A stretch of 64,000 bases of DNA from Anastatus disparis (taxonomy: Eukaryota; Arthropoda; Insecta; Hymenoptera; Eupelmidae), in NCBI GenBank assembly GCA_017163975.1, contig JAFFSR010000239.1, forward strand, positions 2,418,001-2,482,000, written 5' to 3'. The notes below the pieces were generated by a model. It ran no database searches and was not told the DNA's origin. It saw only the letters and a program-made list of their open reading frames with translations. Of the stretch, positions 12,358 to 24,762 are shown one piece after another. Each line of letters starts with the position of its first letter. Position 1 is the stretch's first letter. A program made the position numbers and the translations under genes.

Positions 12358-13135
12358 ATTTCCGAAAAGGAGCGATTGTTGAAGTTATTTAATCTTTGCG
12401 AAAATAATTTAAAATCTGTGCATTATCCTTGTGTCAACTTTCTAAAATTATTGTCGAATTTATAATGTGGCGCAATGTATTTATCTTTCATTTTAAAAAG
12501 TTTTCCAAAGTTTATTTTTGATACTTACAGAAGCACAAAAGAGATGCAAGTTTCGATTCTTTGTATTTTAATATTTAAATCTGTATTTTTTATTATTTAA
12601 ATAGAATGTTTAATGTAAGTAAATGAGTACTCAGTACTTGAATTGAAATATGCTCTTTTGTGATTCAAGTGCCTTGAGTCTCTAATGCAGAGCTTGTGAA
12701 TAAATTTATTTTGAAACTGTTTAATTTGTCTAGTTCTATTTATTTTTCCGAATGAGCAATTGAAAGCTTAATAAATAGCTTTCAACCAAAGAAAAAAAGT
12801 ATTCTAAAACAATTGCAGGTCAATTTTTTTACAAAATATTGTTAAAATTTTACGCTACACTACTGTACAAGGTAGTGCTAGACGTGAAATTAATGTGATT
12901 TATTATAGCAATCATTTCGAATATCTTCAATCCTTATAATTTTTTTAATTATAATAAAAATCGTAAAATAAAGATTTCAATAAAAAATTTAATCTTTATA
13001 ATAATGTAAATACGGTATTAAAATACTAAATTTATGTAAGAAACAAATTATGTAAAAAAATTACGAAAATAAAGTATGTATATAGATTCAGTAAAAAAGA
13101 AATTACATTGTCATTTTTTTAAAATTTTATATTAT
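12358..13135. other. PINK1 3' UTR and spacer
   Basis: AT-rich. AATAAA-type signals occur near 12699 and again near 12968, either of which could end PINK1 transcripts. No other frame or repeat is visible. The far end is the 3' flank of the minus-strand TPPP-like gene, so the two genes converge. Confidence 0.6.
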
Positions 13136-13586
13136 TTATAATTTCTTTTTTGGCTTTTTTACATCGTCAGAATGTATTGGTTTTTTAACAGTTTCTAATT
13201 TGTACTTTATTTTATCCATATCAAGTTTCATTGTGTTAATAAAATCTTCTAAAAATTGTTGAAACTGATCAAAATTAATTGCTCTTTTGTGAAATTTAAA
13301 AAAACACAATCCAGTTTCTGTTGTTGTTATGTTTTTAGTATTTAAAATTTTAGCCGCTTTAAACCAATTATTAATTTGTGTCAGTGGCAATAATTCGGCT
13401 TTATCCAACTCACGCGATACGGGATCCATATAACAATAAGCTGTAACGTTGAAATTATTAAGTTTATAAAAAAAATTTTTGATTTTACGAAAAAAAACAA
13501 AATAATAAAAATTTCTTACCTACGAACATTTCATCTATAGGAGTTACAATTATTTCTGGAGGCTCTTCAAAATCAAAATCTGCCAT
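13136..13586 (-). CDS. Small p25-alpha (TPPP-like) domain protein
   Basis: Two exons: 13586-13520 and 13440-13136, joined in phase 1 by a GT-AG intron, giving 123 residues. An acidic leader (MADFDFEEPPEI) is followed by a region (about residues 30-100) that resembles the p25-alpha domain of short insect TPPP-family proteins: a W-F-x-x-A-K-I-L start, a T-x-T-G-L-C-F-F-K-F-x-K-R core and a FxQFxxFLEDF segment. The C-terminus is lysine-rich. TPPP-family proteins bind and bundle microtubules and are often linked to cilia. The gene starts 125 bp from the oppositely oriented LRR gene. The family call rests on motif resemblance by eye; the gene model itself is firm. Confidence 0.6.
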
Positions 13587-13711
13587 TTTTCAAATTTAAT
13601 AATTTAGGTAAATTTATTCAGTTGCTAGGTTGCTGTTTACTCAATATTTGGGACATTTTTATTATTAATTTTTTTACGTTTTTCAAAGTTTATTAGAAGA
13701 GATTTAAAAAA
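13587..13711. promoter_or_regulatory. Shared divergent promoter region
   Basis: Only 125 bp separate the start codons of the minus-strand TPPP-like gene and the plus-strand LRR gene. Both 5' UTRs and both core promoters must fit here, so the pair is probably driven by one bidirectional promoter. No clear TATA box was picked out. Confidence 0.55.
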
Positions 13712-15455
13712 ATGGACGAAGACGAAACCACTGTTAAACCCGACTATTATGGATGTTTAACTTTTAAAACACCAGATATTTCTAATATTAATTCAAATTG
13801 TCGGTCAAAATCTTTGTACTACCCTTATGAATCCGTGTCGTTGAGTGGAAGAATAAGACGAAGGTCCAAACCAACATACATTATGAAAGATTTATTTTTT
13901 CATTGTCAATGTCAAAAAAACGAAGATAAAACTCGAAAATTAAATTTAAATGGTCATGACCTTGAGAATAAAATAGGGTTAAATTAACAATACAATTATA
14001 TTTTCCAATATTACATTAAATTGTGATAAAATTTTACTAAAAATAATTATTTTTAGGCGACGTTTTAAAGATTGGGATGTTCCTTATTTATTAATTTTCT
14101 TAAGAAAAAATAAAAATGTTACTCATTTAAATTTAGCTTACAATGAACTAAGTACACCTGGATTAATAGGTTTAATTGATCACATAATTGGCGTAATACA
14201 AAAAATTTAATTTCATTATTTTTTTCGTTACGTTTAGAAAAGAAAACCTTAAATGTACTTTAATCTTTTAGCCTGCTAATCATATTTTGGAACTTGATTT
14301 ACGATACAATGAAATAATTGATAAACATGGTATTAAATACATGTTAAGCAATGCAGAAAAATTTAATGTTCAAACATTACGATTGAGTGGAAATAAATTT
14401 GGAATTAAAGTATAATAAAAATATAAATTTTTTTTATTCGATTTTAAATAAAATGTCATTATCTTTAATACCCGTGCAATGTCATTTAGAGTGCAAAGAA
14501 AATAGCTTTGATGCTTGAAAATAATCCTTTCATTCAACATATTGAAGTCGCTGATGTCGATCATAATGAAGCAAGCTTGATTTATTTCATGACAATATTA
14601 CGTGCAGATTACAAACGATATAACAAAACATTAAAAGTTTTGGATATTAGTCGACCAATTCCAAAGTGGCATTATTATAAACTAAATAGCTTTGATGCTG
14701 CATCATCCATTGGGACTATGTTACAAGTAACAATAATCCTTCAATAAAATTTTGATCTTATGATAAAATTTATTTTATTTTTTGAATAGTACAACACATC
14801 ATTGGAAGAACTTCATTTGCAAAAATTTAATTTTTATTGTCATGATATAGAAGAAATGTTTTTGAACGGGGCAAGGGACAACAAAGCTTTGATAATTCTA
14901 GATTTATGTTGTAATAATATTGGTGATCACGGAGTAGAAATTATTGCAGACTGGTTGGAAAAACGATCAACACCTCTTCGATCTCTATTATTGGGACATA
15001 ATATTATATCTAATCATGGCATGAGGTAAATTATAAATAATAATTTTTTACAAAAAACTTCAATGTTTTTTAAATTTTTAGTACATTAAGCAGAAGCATA
15101 CCGTTTTCTAAATTAAAAATGCTTGACGTTTCTCATAATCGTTTTGACGACGAAGGTGGCGTTGAATTTTTTAATTCAATTAAAAAACCTTTTCTAATGG
15201 AACATATCCGAATTTGGGGAAATAAAACTGGACATCTAACAGCAAAAGTATAATTTATTATTAAATTACGAATTTTTTTTAATTGCAATTCAACTATTTG
15301 TTAATTTATAGATTGTTGAAAGGATGCTTTGCACTGGTGTTTTTTTACAAGAAAATATTGATGTTAGACCTTATAAAGTCGATGGAATGTTTCAGTTTGC
15401 TTATTACAAACCAACTAGAGTATTATACCAAATTATAACAAAAGAGTGTATTTAA
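13712..15455 (+). CDS. Leucine-rich repeat protein, LRRC34-like
   Basis: Seven exons with matching phases: 13712-13977, 14057-14192, 14272-14409, 14490-14726, 14790-15025, 15082-15247, 15312-15455; 1323 nt, 440 residues. After a basic leader, ribonuclease-inhibitor-type LRRs recur (VTHLNLAYNELSTPGL, ILELDLRYNEIIDKHG, LIILDLCCNNIGDHG, LKMLDVSHNRFDDEGG), several ending near exon borders. The C-terminal phrase (VRPYKVDGMFQFAYY) recalls the end of LRRC34, so that is the best guess; another LRR subfamily is possible. Such proteins act as binding scaffolds. It is transcribed away from the TPPP-like gene and converges on haspin, with stop codons 264 bp apart. Confidence 0.7.
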
Positions 15456-15719
15456 AAAAATTTTTATTAAAATTTACTATTTATAATTTATCTATAAAAT
15501 AATTTAATACTCGTGTTGATCCTATTATACAAATTGATTATTCTATAATTTATAATATTACAGTAAATAATGAACTCTTACAGGCATATTATTTATAAAA
15601 CTAATTTTTTTTATTCTTCAGTCAATAACAACATTTAAAATCTTTTAATGTCAACTATAACCAAATCTTAACTTTTAATTTCTACAAAAGACGTCAATAC
15701 GTACGATTATTATCAAGTC

Positions 15720-18700
15720 CTACCTAGTTAAAGCTATAACTTTTTCGCAGTTACTTACGAAATCAAAAGCACTTTTATAATTTAGAATTTCTTTCCTTAA
15801 TTGTTTCATTTCGTCTATAGCAGTCTTATGAACTTTTGTAGTCTTCTTCTTATATCTCGCTGCGGTTATCATTTTATCAAGAGTATAATCCAACCATAAA
15901 ACGTTGGTAAAAGGATTAAATTGTTGCCAATCATTACTGAAATTTTGGACAGTTAAAAGATTTAATTAAATATATATTATAAATTATAACTTATCTAAAT
16001 ATGATAAAACTTACTTCACATTATCTCTCATCATTCTATATATATCAAATTGATATTCTCCTTGAGCGGTAAACAATGTAGGATCAGCTGCCAAATCATT
16101 GAAAATTTTACAACCTTGATAGGACATTCTTGACAAAGTAAAATCAATAACTGATACCTAAAAAAAAAGTTTAAATTAAATTTAAAAACTAACTTACATT
16201 TTGATACTATAGTTATATTTATTATTTATCTTATTTACTTTAACTCCTTTTATAGGAATTGAAATTTCGTCATCATGTAACTTATAAACTGATTTTGTTT
16301 CTTCCGTTTTGGATATTAAAATATTACCCCAATGCAAATCTCTGTGTTCAAATTCTAAAGATTGTTCAGCAACAGCTAACGTAAATGCGGTCTAAAAGTT
16401 TTAACGAAACTTAATTATAATATTGATTAGAATTTATTCTTATCGAAACGATTTAAAATATATTTTTTACCTGAAGAAAAATAGAATAAGATTCAGATGC
16501 ATTTTGGAAAACAAAAGCTTCCAAATCTTGTCCACCGTGAGCAAGTTCAAGAATTATATACAATTGTTCATCCCCAAACATAGAAGGACTGTCATTTTCT
16601 GATTTTTTTTCTTTATCATAGATATTCCACAGATCAATTAGTTTATCAGGATACTTTCCATTAACACACATGATTCTATTTACTCCAACAAAACCATTTG
16701 TATTATATTCGTTTCCAAATCGAAGTTTATGTAATTCCCTGTATGAAAAAATTATCAATTATTTTTTACATTTAAGTATGTGATTACTTTTATAAAATGT
16801 ACATACTCAGCAATAATGATTTCTGAAAGAATTTCATGAAACTTCTTTTGTGGTTCACAATTGACTAATTCATCTCCTTCAATTGGAATGATTTTTATTA
16901 CTGATTTATCAGTATTATTTTCATATAGAAAAACTTCACCATAGACGCCCTCACCGATTTTGCGACAGTGATCTATATAGCTAAAAAGTTTTTATAAAAT
17001 TAAATATCAAATTAATTTATTAAAAAATACAGAATTTTTTTACTTACGAATCAGGGAAACAAACATCAAACGGTAAATAAGACCTTTGTTTACATCGCTT
17101 TAAAATAATTTCTTTCGCTGACTTAATAAGATCATCTTCGGATTCAATCAAAGTATCTCGTCGGATTTCTAAAATAAATTTTGACGATAGAATTATTTAA
17201 ACAAGAAACAAATAATTATTTTCAGTGAGATAATACATACTTAGTGAAGTTTTTCTTGTGCTAGAGGTTTTTCTTGTTCTCTCAGTAATGAAACTACTTG
17301 TTCGGGAATTCACAAAATCATCAGTGAGAATTGACTTTTTACCGCTTGGTATAATACGTATTGAAAAACGTCGTGAGAATCGAGTCGGGCTAGTTATAAT
17401 AGAAGAAACTCTATTTGATTCTCTTTGAAGAACGTTTGGATCTAAGAAAGCATGCGAGTGTATTTCATTTTCATCATTAATGTTTTTCACATCAAAAATA
17501 GTATGAGTTCCTGTAATTTGATATATAAATTTCACTTGTAATTTTAGATATGAAGATTATTTTAAATTAATTTAAAAGTATTTCTATACCTTCTGGTTGC
17601 ATATTTAAAATAGCTTGGACACTATGTCTCCAATTTTGACCTCTCCCAACAGCAAATTCATCTAAATTTTGTCCACTGTGAAAATGATTAATAATAGATA
17701 ATGATCTTGCCCATGATTTTCCTGGTTTCAAGAAAATTGGTTGACTTTTACGATCGTCTTCACATTTGTTAACTTCACATTCTTCTAATAAAGATTTTTT
17801 TTTCATATCATTAATTAAAGGTATTTGTTCCTCTTGATTTTCGTCATGTTCTTCAATGGCATTGGAAGAAATTTCTATTTGATCTTCTGTAATTGCAGCT
17901 AATGGTCTATCCCACTTTCTATGTACATTCCTTCTCATTGTAATTTTAATTGGATCGTTTAATTTGGTAAGAATGTCACACAGTTCTTCACCATTTAAAC
18001 TATTATTAATTTCTTTATTTTTCTCAGAAATATCTGTCATATTTTTAATAGGAGAAATGTTGAGACTTTTGTTACTAATCATACAGTTTTCTTGATTTGT
18101 ATCTACATTATTTTTAATATCAATGTCAATTTCACTATTTTTAATTGACTCTCGACCCTTTGTTGAAACATTGCTTTCAGACTTTCTTGATATCCTTTTT
18201 TTAGTTCTTTGTTTTAATTTTCTCCTTGATAGGATGAGCGATTTGTTTTCTTTATTGGATATATTTAATCTCGTGATTAATACACGTAATTCTTTGTAAA
18301 TCAATTTTTTAGGAGTATCGTTTCTTTTTATTGTAGATATTTCGTTAACACTCCTTGCATTATCAATTTCTTTCTGGGTTATCAAAATTAGCTGTCTTAT
18401 TATCTTGTTGATTCATTTTATTACGTACATTCTTTTTGTTTTTAAATTTAATATTTTTTTTCTTAACATTGTTTGGCTTTGATGTTATTTTTCTAATTCT
18501 CTTTTTCATGACCTTTTTTGTCACAGCTGGAGAAATGATTTTTGCACTCTCATCTTCTAGTTTTGAATCTTTATTCTCAAATTCAATATGTATATTTGGA
18601 ATATTTTGAACTTGATTCAAATTTTCAGATTTTTTACTTGCTTTTTCAGTTTTTGAAACGTTTGTCAAGCAATTAAGTGAATTTTTCATATCTTGTGTAT

Positions 18701-21032
18701 CAATTTTTGAAATACATAGAATTAACTGTTGACCATTCAGCCTTTCATCAATTTCATTATTTTTATAATTTTTATTGACTTCTTTTATTTCTGAAATTCT
18801 TTTTTCACCTAAATTTGCAATAGTCTCATTTCTATTATTAATTTGATTAGAGTTTTTGTTCATTTCTATTGCTTTAAAAGTAATTTCTTCATCAGTTATA
18901 TCCAGTTTTTCTTCATTTTCCATATTGTCTACATTACTTTGATTATTCTTTCTGATAGAATTTTCGTTCAAAATGTTATTTTCTTCATTTCCATTGACTG
19001 TTGCAGTGATTTCTATGTCAATATTATTTTTCTTTTGTAATTCTTTACTAACCAAATTTACTTCAGATGTATTTAATGATTTATCATTTGCACTTAAATG
19101 ATTTAATTTTGAAAATTCTTCAAGTTGTTTAAAATTTAAATATTCATTGTCTTCATTTTCGACTAATTTATTATTTATTGTTGAAGATTCATACACATTA
19201 TTTATTATACTATCATCAGTCATATTTTCCAAAGCATTGGTAGAATTAGAATGACCATTTTCCTTTAAAATATCATTTTGTGATTTAATAACATCATTTA
19301 CTTCAATCATATTTTCAGTTTTTTCTAAACCATTTTCATTCGTTTTCTCTTTGATAGTATTTTCACTTGATATGGTATGCAATGTGTTTTCTAGTTCTAC
19401 ATCATCAGCTTTTTCACAAGAATCATTTAACTCTTCTCCAAACGTGTTATTTTCACTGTAATTTGTTTTATGACCTATTTTATTTTCAGTACAATATTCA
19501 TATGAAGAGTTGTAATCATCAGTCCAATCATGAGGAGAAAAAGAAGAATTATATGATATATCTAAATCTTTTTTTGAATTACTTTCCTGCCAATTTATCA
19601 ATTGTTCTTTATTTTCTGAAAGTGGTTTGCATATATTTTGAATTTGATTTTTTGAAATTTCATCTTTTTTATTTTGAAAACTTATGTTATTTAGATGAGA
19701 TTGAGCTTTATCTTCTTGAGTATCATCAAAAAGAAGAGGAGAGTCAACAAAATTTTCATTTTGTTGCTGATTCATTATTGGTGTTATATTTAAAGATAGT
19801 CTAGAAAGTGTTTCACTTGGTAAATCATTCTGTTCATTAATATTTTCAGAAATATTTGACTTATTTTCAACAACATTTTCTTTTACTATAGAAGTTTCAT
19901 TTTCTAAATTGTCAAATGTATTTTTTGTTTGTTGACTCTGCAAAGCTGCACGTTTCACTTTATTTGATTTTGGTTTTAAAAATTCTATCATTTCTTTAGA
20001 TCTATTGTCAGTTCTATTATTTAAATTTGAATCTTTTAAAATACTTTTTTCTTTTGTTTGCTGCTCTTTACCATCTATAAAAGAAAATCTAGAATATTGT
20101 TCGCCATAAGCCTTATTTTCTTTATCTAATGTTATAGGTGATAAATTTTGCATATCAACAATTTTTCTTATCCTACAGTCTCGAGGAGTACTTGTTGGAA
20201 AATTATTTGAATCTTTTAATTGATGTATATTTAAAAATTGTTTTGATTGTTCCAAATTTTCTGTTTTACGAGACAATTTAAATGAATTTTCATTGGAATT
20301 TTTCGCTGAAATGTTCAAACTATCTTCACTAAAATCTAGACTTGTATCATATCTTTCTAGATAAATGGAACACTCTTTAAATTGCACTCCTTCTTCACCT
20401 TTAGGTGAAATTTTCTTTTTCTTTACACTTCTTCGAGTATTTCTCTTAGTTTGTTTAACAGATTTTTTCGCTTTATCTTCTTCATCTTCTTCAAGAACCA
20501 AATGAAAATCTTCATCACTACTATCTGAACTGGATTTTTTTCTTTTAATTCCAGTTTTTTTATTTTTTATTATCTCATGATCATTTTCTTGTTGCTTTGT
20601 ATTACCATTAACTTCATTAAGCTGTAACTTTTCTTGATTTACAATTTCGTAATTTTTTCTTTTTACAGCTTTTGCTTTCTTCGATGGAGGTGATGGTATT
20701 TTAAATAAATTTTCACTCTTTTCGTTATTATATACATCACTATGATTTGATACATTCTTAGGAGATGATACCCTATTAAAACATGAAAAAATTTAACTTA
20801 ATATTTTAATTAATATGACTTAATATAAAACAACTTACTTTACATCTGCAGCTAATAACTTATCAAAAGTATCATTGAAAGAGTTGACAATCAAAGTTTT
20901 GTCATTCAATCGTGATTCTCTGACATTAAAATTAGGATTAGGATGACTTGGAATTAAAGTTGCTGCTGATTTAAATACAGTGACAGGTTGTCTCCTGCTG
21001 TATGTTTTTATAATCGGTCTGCCCTCGCTCAT
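15720..21032 (-). CDS. haspin: Serine/threonine-protein kinase haspin
   Basis: Mitotic kinase that phosphorylates histone H3 Thr3 to recruit the chromosomal passenger complex to centromeres. Ten exons: 21032-20839, 20772-18429, 18373-17590, 17510-17241, 17168-17048, 16980-16807, 16738-16471, 16391-16239, 16157-16015, 15936-15720; 4668 nt, 1555 residues. The first ~1235 residues are Asn/Lys/Glu/Ser-rich and look disordered, with an N-terminal KTYSRR. The kinase domain is at the C-terminus: glycine loop GEGVYGEV 1247-1254, Lys1267, HRDLHWGN 1401-1408, and DFT 1441-1443 in place of DFG, as expected for haspins. The end matches the haspin fold (QFDIYRMM, NVLWLDYTLDKM). Two long frames overlapping near 18365 are joined by a 55-bp phase-0 intron (GTACGT ... 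CCCAG). The total is about twice the length of human haspin, all in the N-terminus. Confidence 0.95.
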
Positions 21033-22844
21033 TGTTCAACAAAATCTCACAATTATCTAATTTATTCTTGTAAAATCTAATCGCTCATATACGTGCAATG
21101 TAAAAGACACATATTTATTTAAAGATCACTTGCACTCATAATATTAAACTTGATTTGTTTTTTTTTTTCACTGTTAAATTGTTATTGTTTATTCGCGCAA
21201 AATATTTTCTTTGCTCTTGAACGGCTTCAAACGCCGCCAGCGGCTTGGTTAAAACGGTTTGGAAATCAAGACCCGCGTTTTTGAATTTGTAAGGCCGATC
21301 TCCGATTCGTCGAACTTGGTTCCTAACCTAAAATGTGATAAATCGAAAAAGGACCGCGAAATTCAAATATAACTTAACTCTTAAAATTTTATTATTTTTA
21401 GTTGAAGCTTTTTATTGGTAAGAATTATACAAGTTTAAAATGTTATTAAAGAATCGGAAATTATTAAAAATTCTTTGATTTACAAGTAAAGAAGATTGAA
21501 AAAATATCAAAAAGAATTGAACAAGTACTTTTTGGATGCTGAGAAATTCAATTTCGAAAACTAAATAGTATTGTAGTAATGCATTTTATAAAATATTTAT
21601 TAAAATTCGTTATATTGATTGAAAAAAATTTTAAAGAAAAATATTTGTTATGTATTTTTTGAAATACCATATGAACTTAATAATTAAATTATCCTAATTA
21701 AAAATTTACCCTTTTTTTAAAAAAAATCAGATTAATATGGAAATTTTGGGATGTCGAGCATTTCATCTTCAACTCTGATTTTAATAAACTAATTAAGAAA
21801 ATATCGAATTCATAAATCATGAATTTTGATTATAAACTTTGAATTACGTTTTTTTTTTTAATTTTTAGATTCAATTCTTTAATGTAGCATAATGTATCAA
21901 TTCAAATTACCGCAAATCAGCTAATTTTGACTTCACGTAATTCATCAAAATTATACCGTAAAAATTTTTCAAATTAAGCATTATTGAATTAAAAATTATA
22001 AATTCGTTTGAAAATTATCAATAGTAAAATATAAAAGAAAAATGTTTAAAGTTAAAATATTTTATCATCTTATTAAATATTGCAAGTTTTAAGTAACTAT
22101 TTTTGTTCATTTCCGATTATTAATAACTTTTGAAAGGGTTAATTACTCTTTGATGCAACAGAGCTTTAACTATAGACCTTTTTTTCTAACAGCTCGGAAT
22201 TGAAGCAACTAAATTCATCATCTTTTCTGTCCGTAAGATGATATCTCTACTGCAGATTGAAAAGACTTTTCAAAGTTTTTTTTAACCTTTAGAAAAACTC
22301 TTTTCAACGAGTCAGAGCTGTTATGGTTAAAAATATCGTTTTAAATACCGTTTTATTTAGTCATCTAAAATTTATTCTTTAAATTTTTATTTGATTTTAC
22401 TGAATTTAGTAAAGCCAAAATTATTTAAGTGTGATAATTTTAACTAATAATAACTTTCATTATAGTATTGCGATTGAACTTCCTAATATTAAAGCCGTTG
22501 AACTTTAGACCCTATAATTATGGCTTTTTACATATTTGTACTGAAGATAACATATTCCAAAGTTTCAACATCAATAATCGTTATGTATAGTTGTGAAACT
22601 TTCCTAATTTCTTAAAATTATGTCCAAAGTTTATGGCTATCCATTTGAATTATTGAAATCAATCTCAAAATTCATTTAATAAAATGACAGCAATTTCTAT
22701 CTCAATGAAAACATTTTTTTTCAAAAGAAATTGTAAATGAAAAAAATATTTGAAATCATTTCTGCTTTAAAAAAGTAATAACACACTAATCGTTTGTATG
22801 ATCTTACTAATATAAATAATATTGTATCTATAATTTTAGGTTTG
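21033..22844. other. Haspin upstream region and AT-rich spacer
   Basis: The haspin 5' UTR and promoter probably lie within 21033-21330, the least AT-rich part. Beyond that there is no usable reading frame and no repeat I can define. Confidence 0.55.
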
Positions 22845-23033
22845 GGGTCGTAGTGGCTCAGTCGATAGAGCGATGAATTCGTAATCTCCAAGTCCCAAGT
22901 TCGGATCCCGCTCTCGGCCAATTGATACAAGCACCATGCTTTGTTTGTAAACATTCTGAAATAACTTCCATCGCTAATTAGAATCACAATGATAGCATAA
23001 TACAGCGACCTTAAATAAAATTAAAAAAAAAAA
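22845..23033 (+). mobile_element. tRNA-derived SINE, copy 2
   Basis: Plus-strand copy with A box TGGCTCAGTCGA, a changed B box (GTTCGGATCCC), the body shared with copy 1, the ATCGCTAATTAG ... ACAGCGAC 3' motif and a TTAAATAAAATT(A)n tail. It is close to full length. Confidence 0.85.
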
Positions 23034-24085
23034 GATTTAAGCTAAAATTAAAAATTGTTTTGACTATATCAACGATTGATATTTTAACAGCGCAATCTAT
23101 ATTCAAAAGAAACTCTATCAGTTACTGGAACATACGGAGATACGCTTATTTTAAAGTTCTTTTTTAGAAATTATGATGAATAAAGAAATGTATTGCACCA
23201 GAAAATGATAACATATGTGGATAACTTTTGAGCTACAATTAATTATATCTTTTTCCTTTTTACATAATTTCCTGGTACAGTATCATACATAAAGAAACTA
23301 AATTTCTCTGATTTAGCTTTTTTTATGAGAGCCAAACTTTAATATGAGCCGATTTTCAAATTGTTTAAAAAAAAATATTTTTACTCGAAAAATTTAAAAG
23401 CTCTTTTATTCAATTATTATTAGGTAAATCTAAGTTATTATGTTATTAATCAATAATACGAATTTAAATATCATTTTAAAAGATAAAAATATTTACCCTT
23501 TTTTACAATTGGCTTATTATTATGCTTGCATATTTTTTTTTTTAATTTAAATTCAGAACACGAAATAAGTGACGTATTTGTCAATTACGTCAAACATTGT
23601 TTATGCGACATATGCACTTTACAAACTGAAGATTTCGTATATAATTTTGCTAATTCGCAGTTGCTGTTAACCAATATGCGGGCTCAAAATTACGAAAGTG
23701 CTAAATGTGGACGATATTTTATACAAACAAAATAAAGAAATAATAAATGAACTTCTTTAATTTAAATTAATAAAAATTGGTTTGAAAAATTTTTAACGAA
23801 AAGACTTTGGCACGAAGAATCGTGTATTTACAATCATGCTGAAGTAATTTTATTAAGATCCTAAGATTAAGTTCAATAATTCATATCGACCATAATTATC
23901 GCATCGGCCATCAATTTAACCGTCGTATGGCGTAGATCTTTCGACGCGTAAATAATCTTTTATTATAGTAATAAAGAATCTTTGATCGTGTGTATACACA
24001 ACAACGAGTACGTACAATTACGCGCATTGCGATGACGCTTAAATATCACGGATTGAACCTTATAATTTCATAAGAGTCTTTGCTC
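23034..24085. other. AT-rich spacer
   Basis: No gene seen. A 69-codon open frame at 23526-23735 has no recognisable protein character and no splice context. Confidence 0.5.
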
Positions 24086-24143
24086 TTAATAAAAGTAGGC
24101 GCCACAAAGCGAAGCGAAAAAAAAACGCGCCTACAAAACTTAA
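24086..24143. repeat. Short fold-back sequence with GTAGGCGC arms
   Basis: TTAATAAAAGTAGGCGC (24086-24102) pairs imperfectly with GCGCCTACAAAACTTAA (24127-24143). The loop contains AGCGAAGCG followed by an A run, and the same GCGAAGCG word fills the loop of the element at 5248-5562. It may be a tiny MITE remnant. Confidence 0.4.
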
Positions 24144-24235
24144 TAATCAGTATGGTCAATATCATTGTTCGCAACTGTTTTTGTTGAAAAAGAAAAAGAA
24201 GAAAAGAAAAAAATAAAGAATACTTTAAGAAAAAA

Positions 24236-24260
24236 AAATTGTCGATTCGCTCGACAATTT
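24236..24260. repeat. Perfect 10-bp-arm palindrome
   Basis: AAATTGTCGA and TCGACAATTT are perfect inverse arms around the 5-nt loop TTCGC. It sits in a purine-rich tract with no gene nearby. Function unknown. Confidence 0.6.
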
Positions 24261-24581
24261 AATTAACTTTTGTATAAATTAATATAATTTAAATATAATT
24301 TACGCTTCGTTTGTGTCTGTATGTCTGAGCTGGTTTGTTTTATAAGCTTAACGTGTACATATTTATGCGCGTCTTATTGGTATTCAAAAAGCAAAAAAAA
24401 AGAAAGAAAATTTATCGAAATATGAAGACAATTACATATATTTAAGGTTTCATAATTAAATATTATTAAAATCATAGAATAAACTACCAATTTATTCTTA
24501 TGTTATTAAAAAAGTTTGTGAATTACCGATTATTTTTATTAATAGATTTTTAAAGTGGTTCAACCAAATGTTATAGATAGA

Positions 24582-24762
24582 GGTCGTCAGTAGCTTATTC
24601 GGTAAAGCGCGATGGATTCATAATCTCGAGGACTCGAGTTCGCATCCCACTCTTGGACGATTGATGCAAGCACCACTATACGTTACATGTGCTTTGTTCG
24701 CAAACATACTGAGGACCTCCGTCGCTAATTATCATCGCAATGGTAGACAACATCGTAAAGCT
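24582..24762 (+). mobile_element. tRNA-derived SINE, copy 3 (diverged)
   Basis: Same head (GGTCGTCAGTAGCTTATTCGG, with B box GTTCGCATCCC), Met-like loop TTCATAA and body (ACGTTACATGTGCTTTGTTC), but with many substitutions and a decayed 3' stem. It is the oldest-looking near-full-length copy. Confidence 0.75.

Noticed and set aside
19367..19804. Plus-strand open frame of 145 codons antisense to haspin
   Set aside because: It mirrors the AT-rich low-complexity coding strand; Phe/Tyr/Leu-rich composition is what reversed Lys/Asn/Glu codons produce.
17567..20501. Two separate genes in the haspin N-terminal region
   Set aside because: A 55-bp intron joins the two frames exactly in phase, and composition and strand are continuous.
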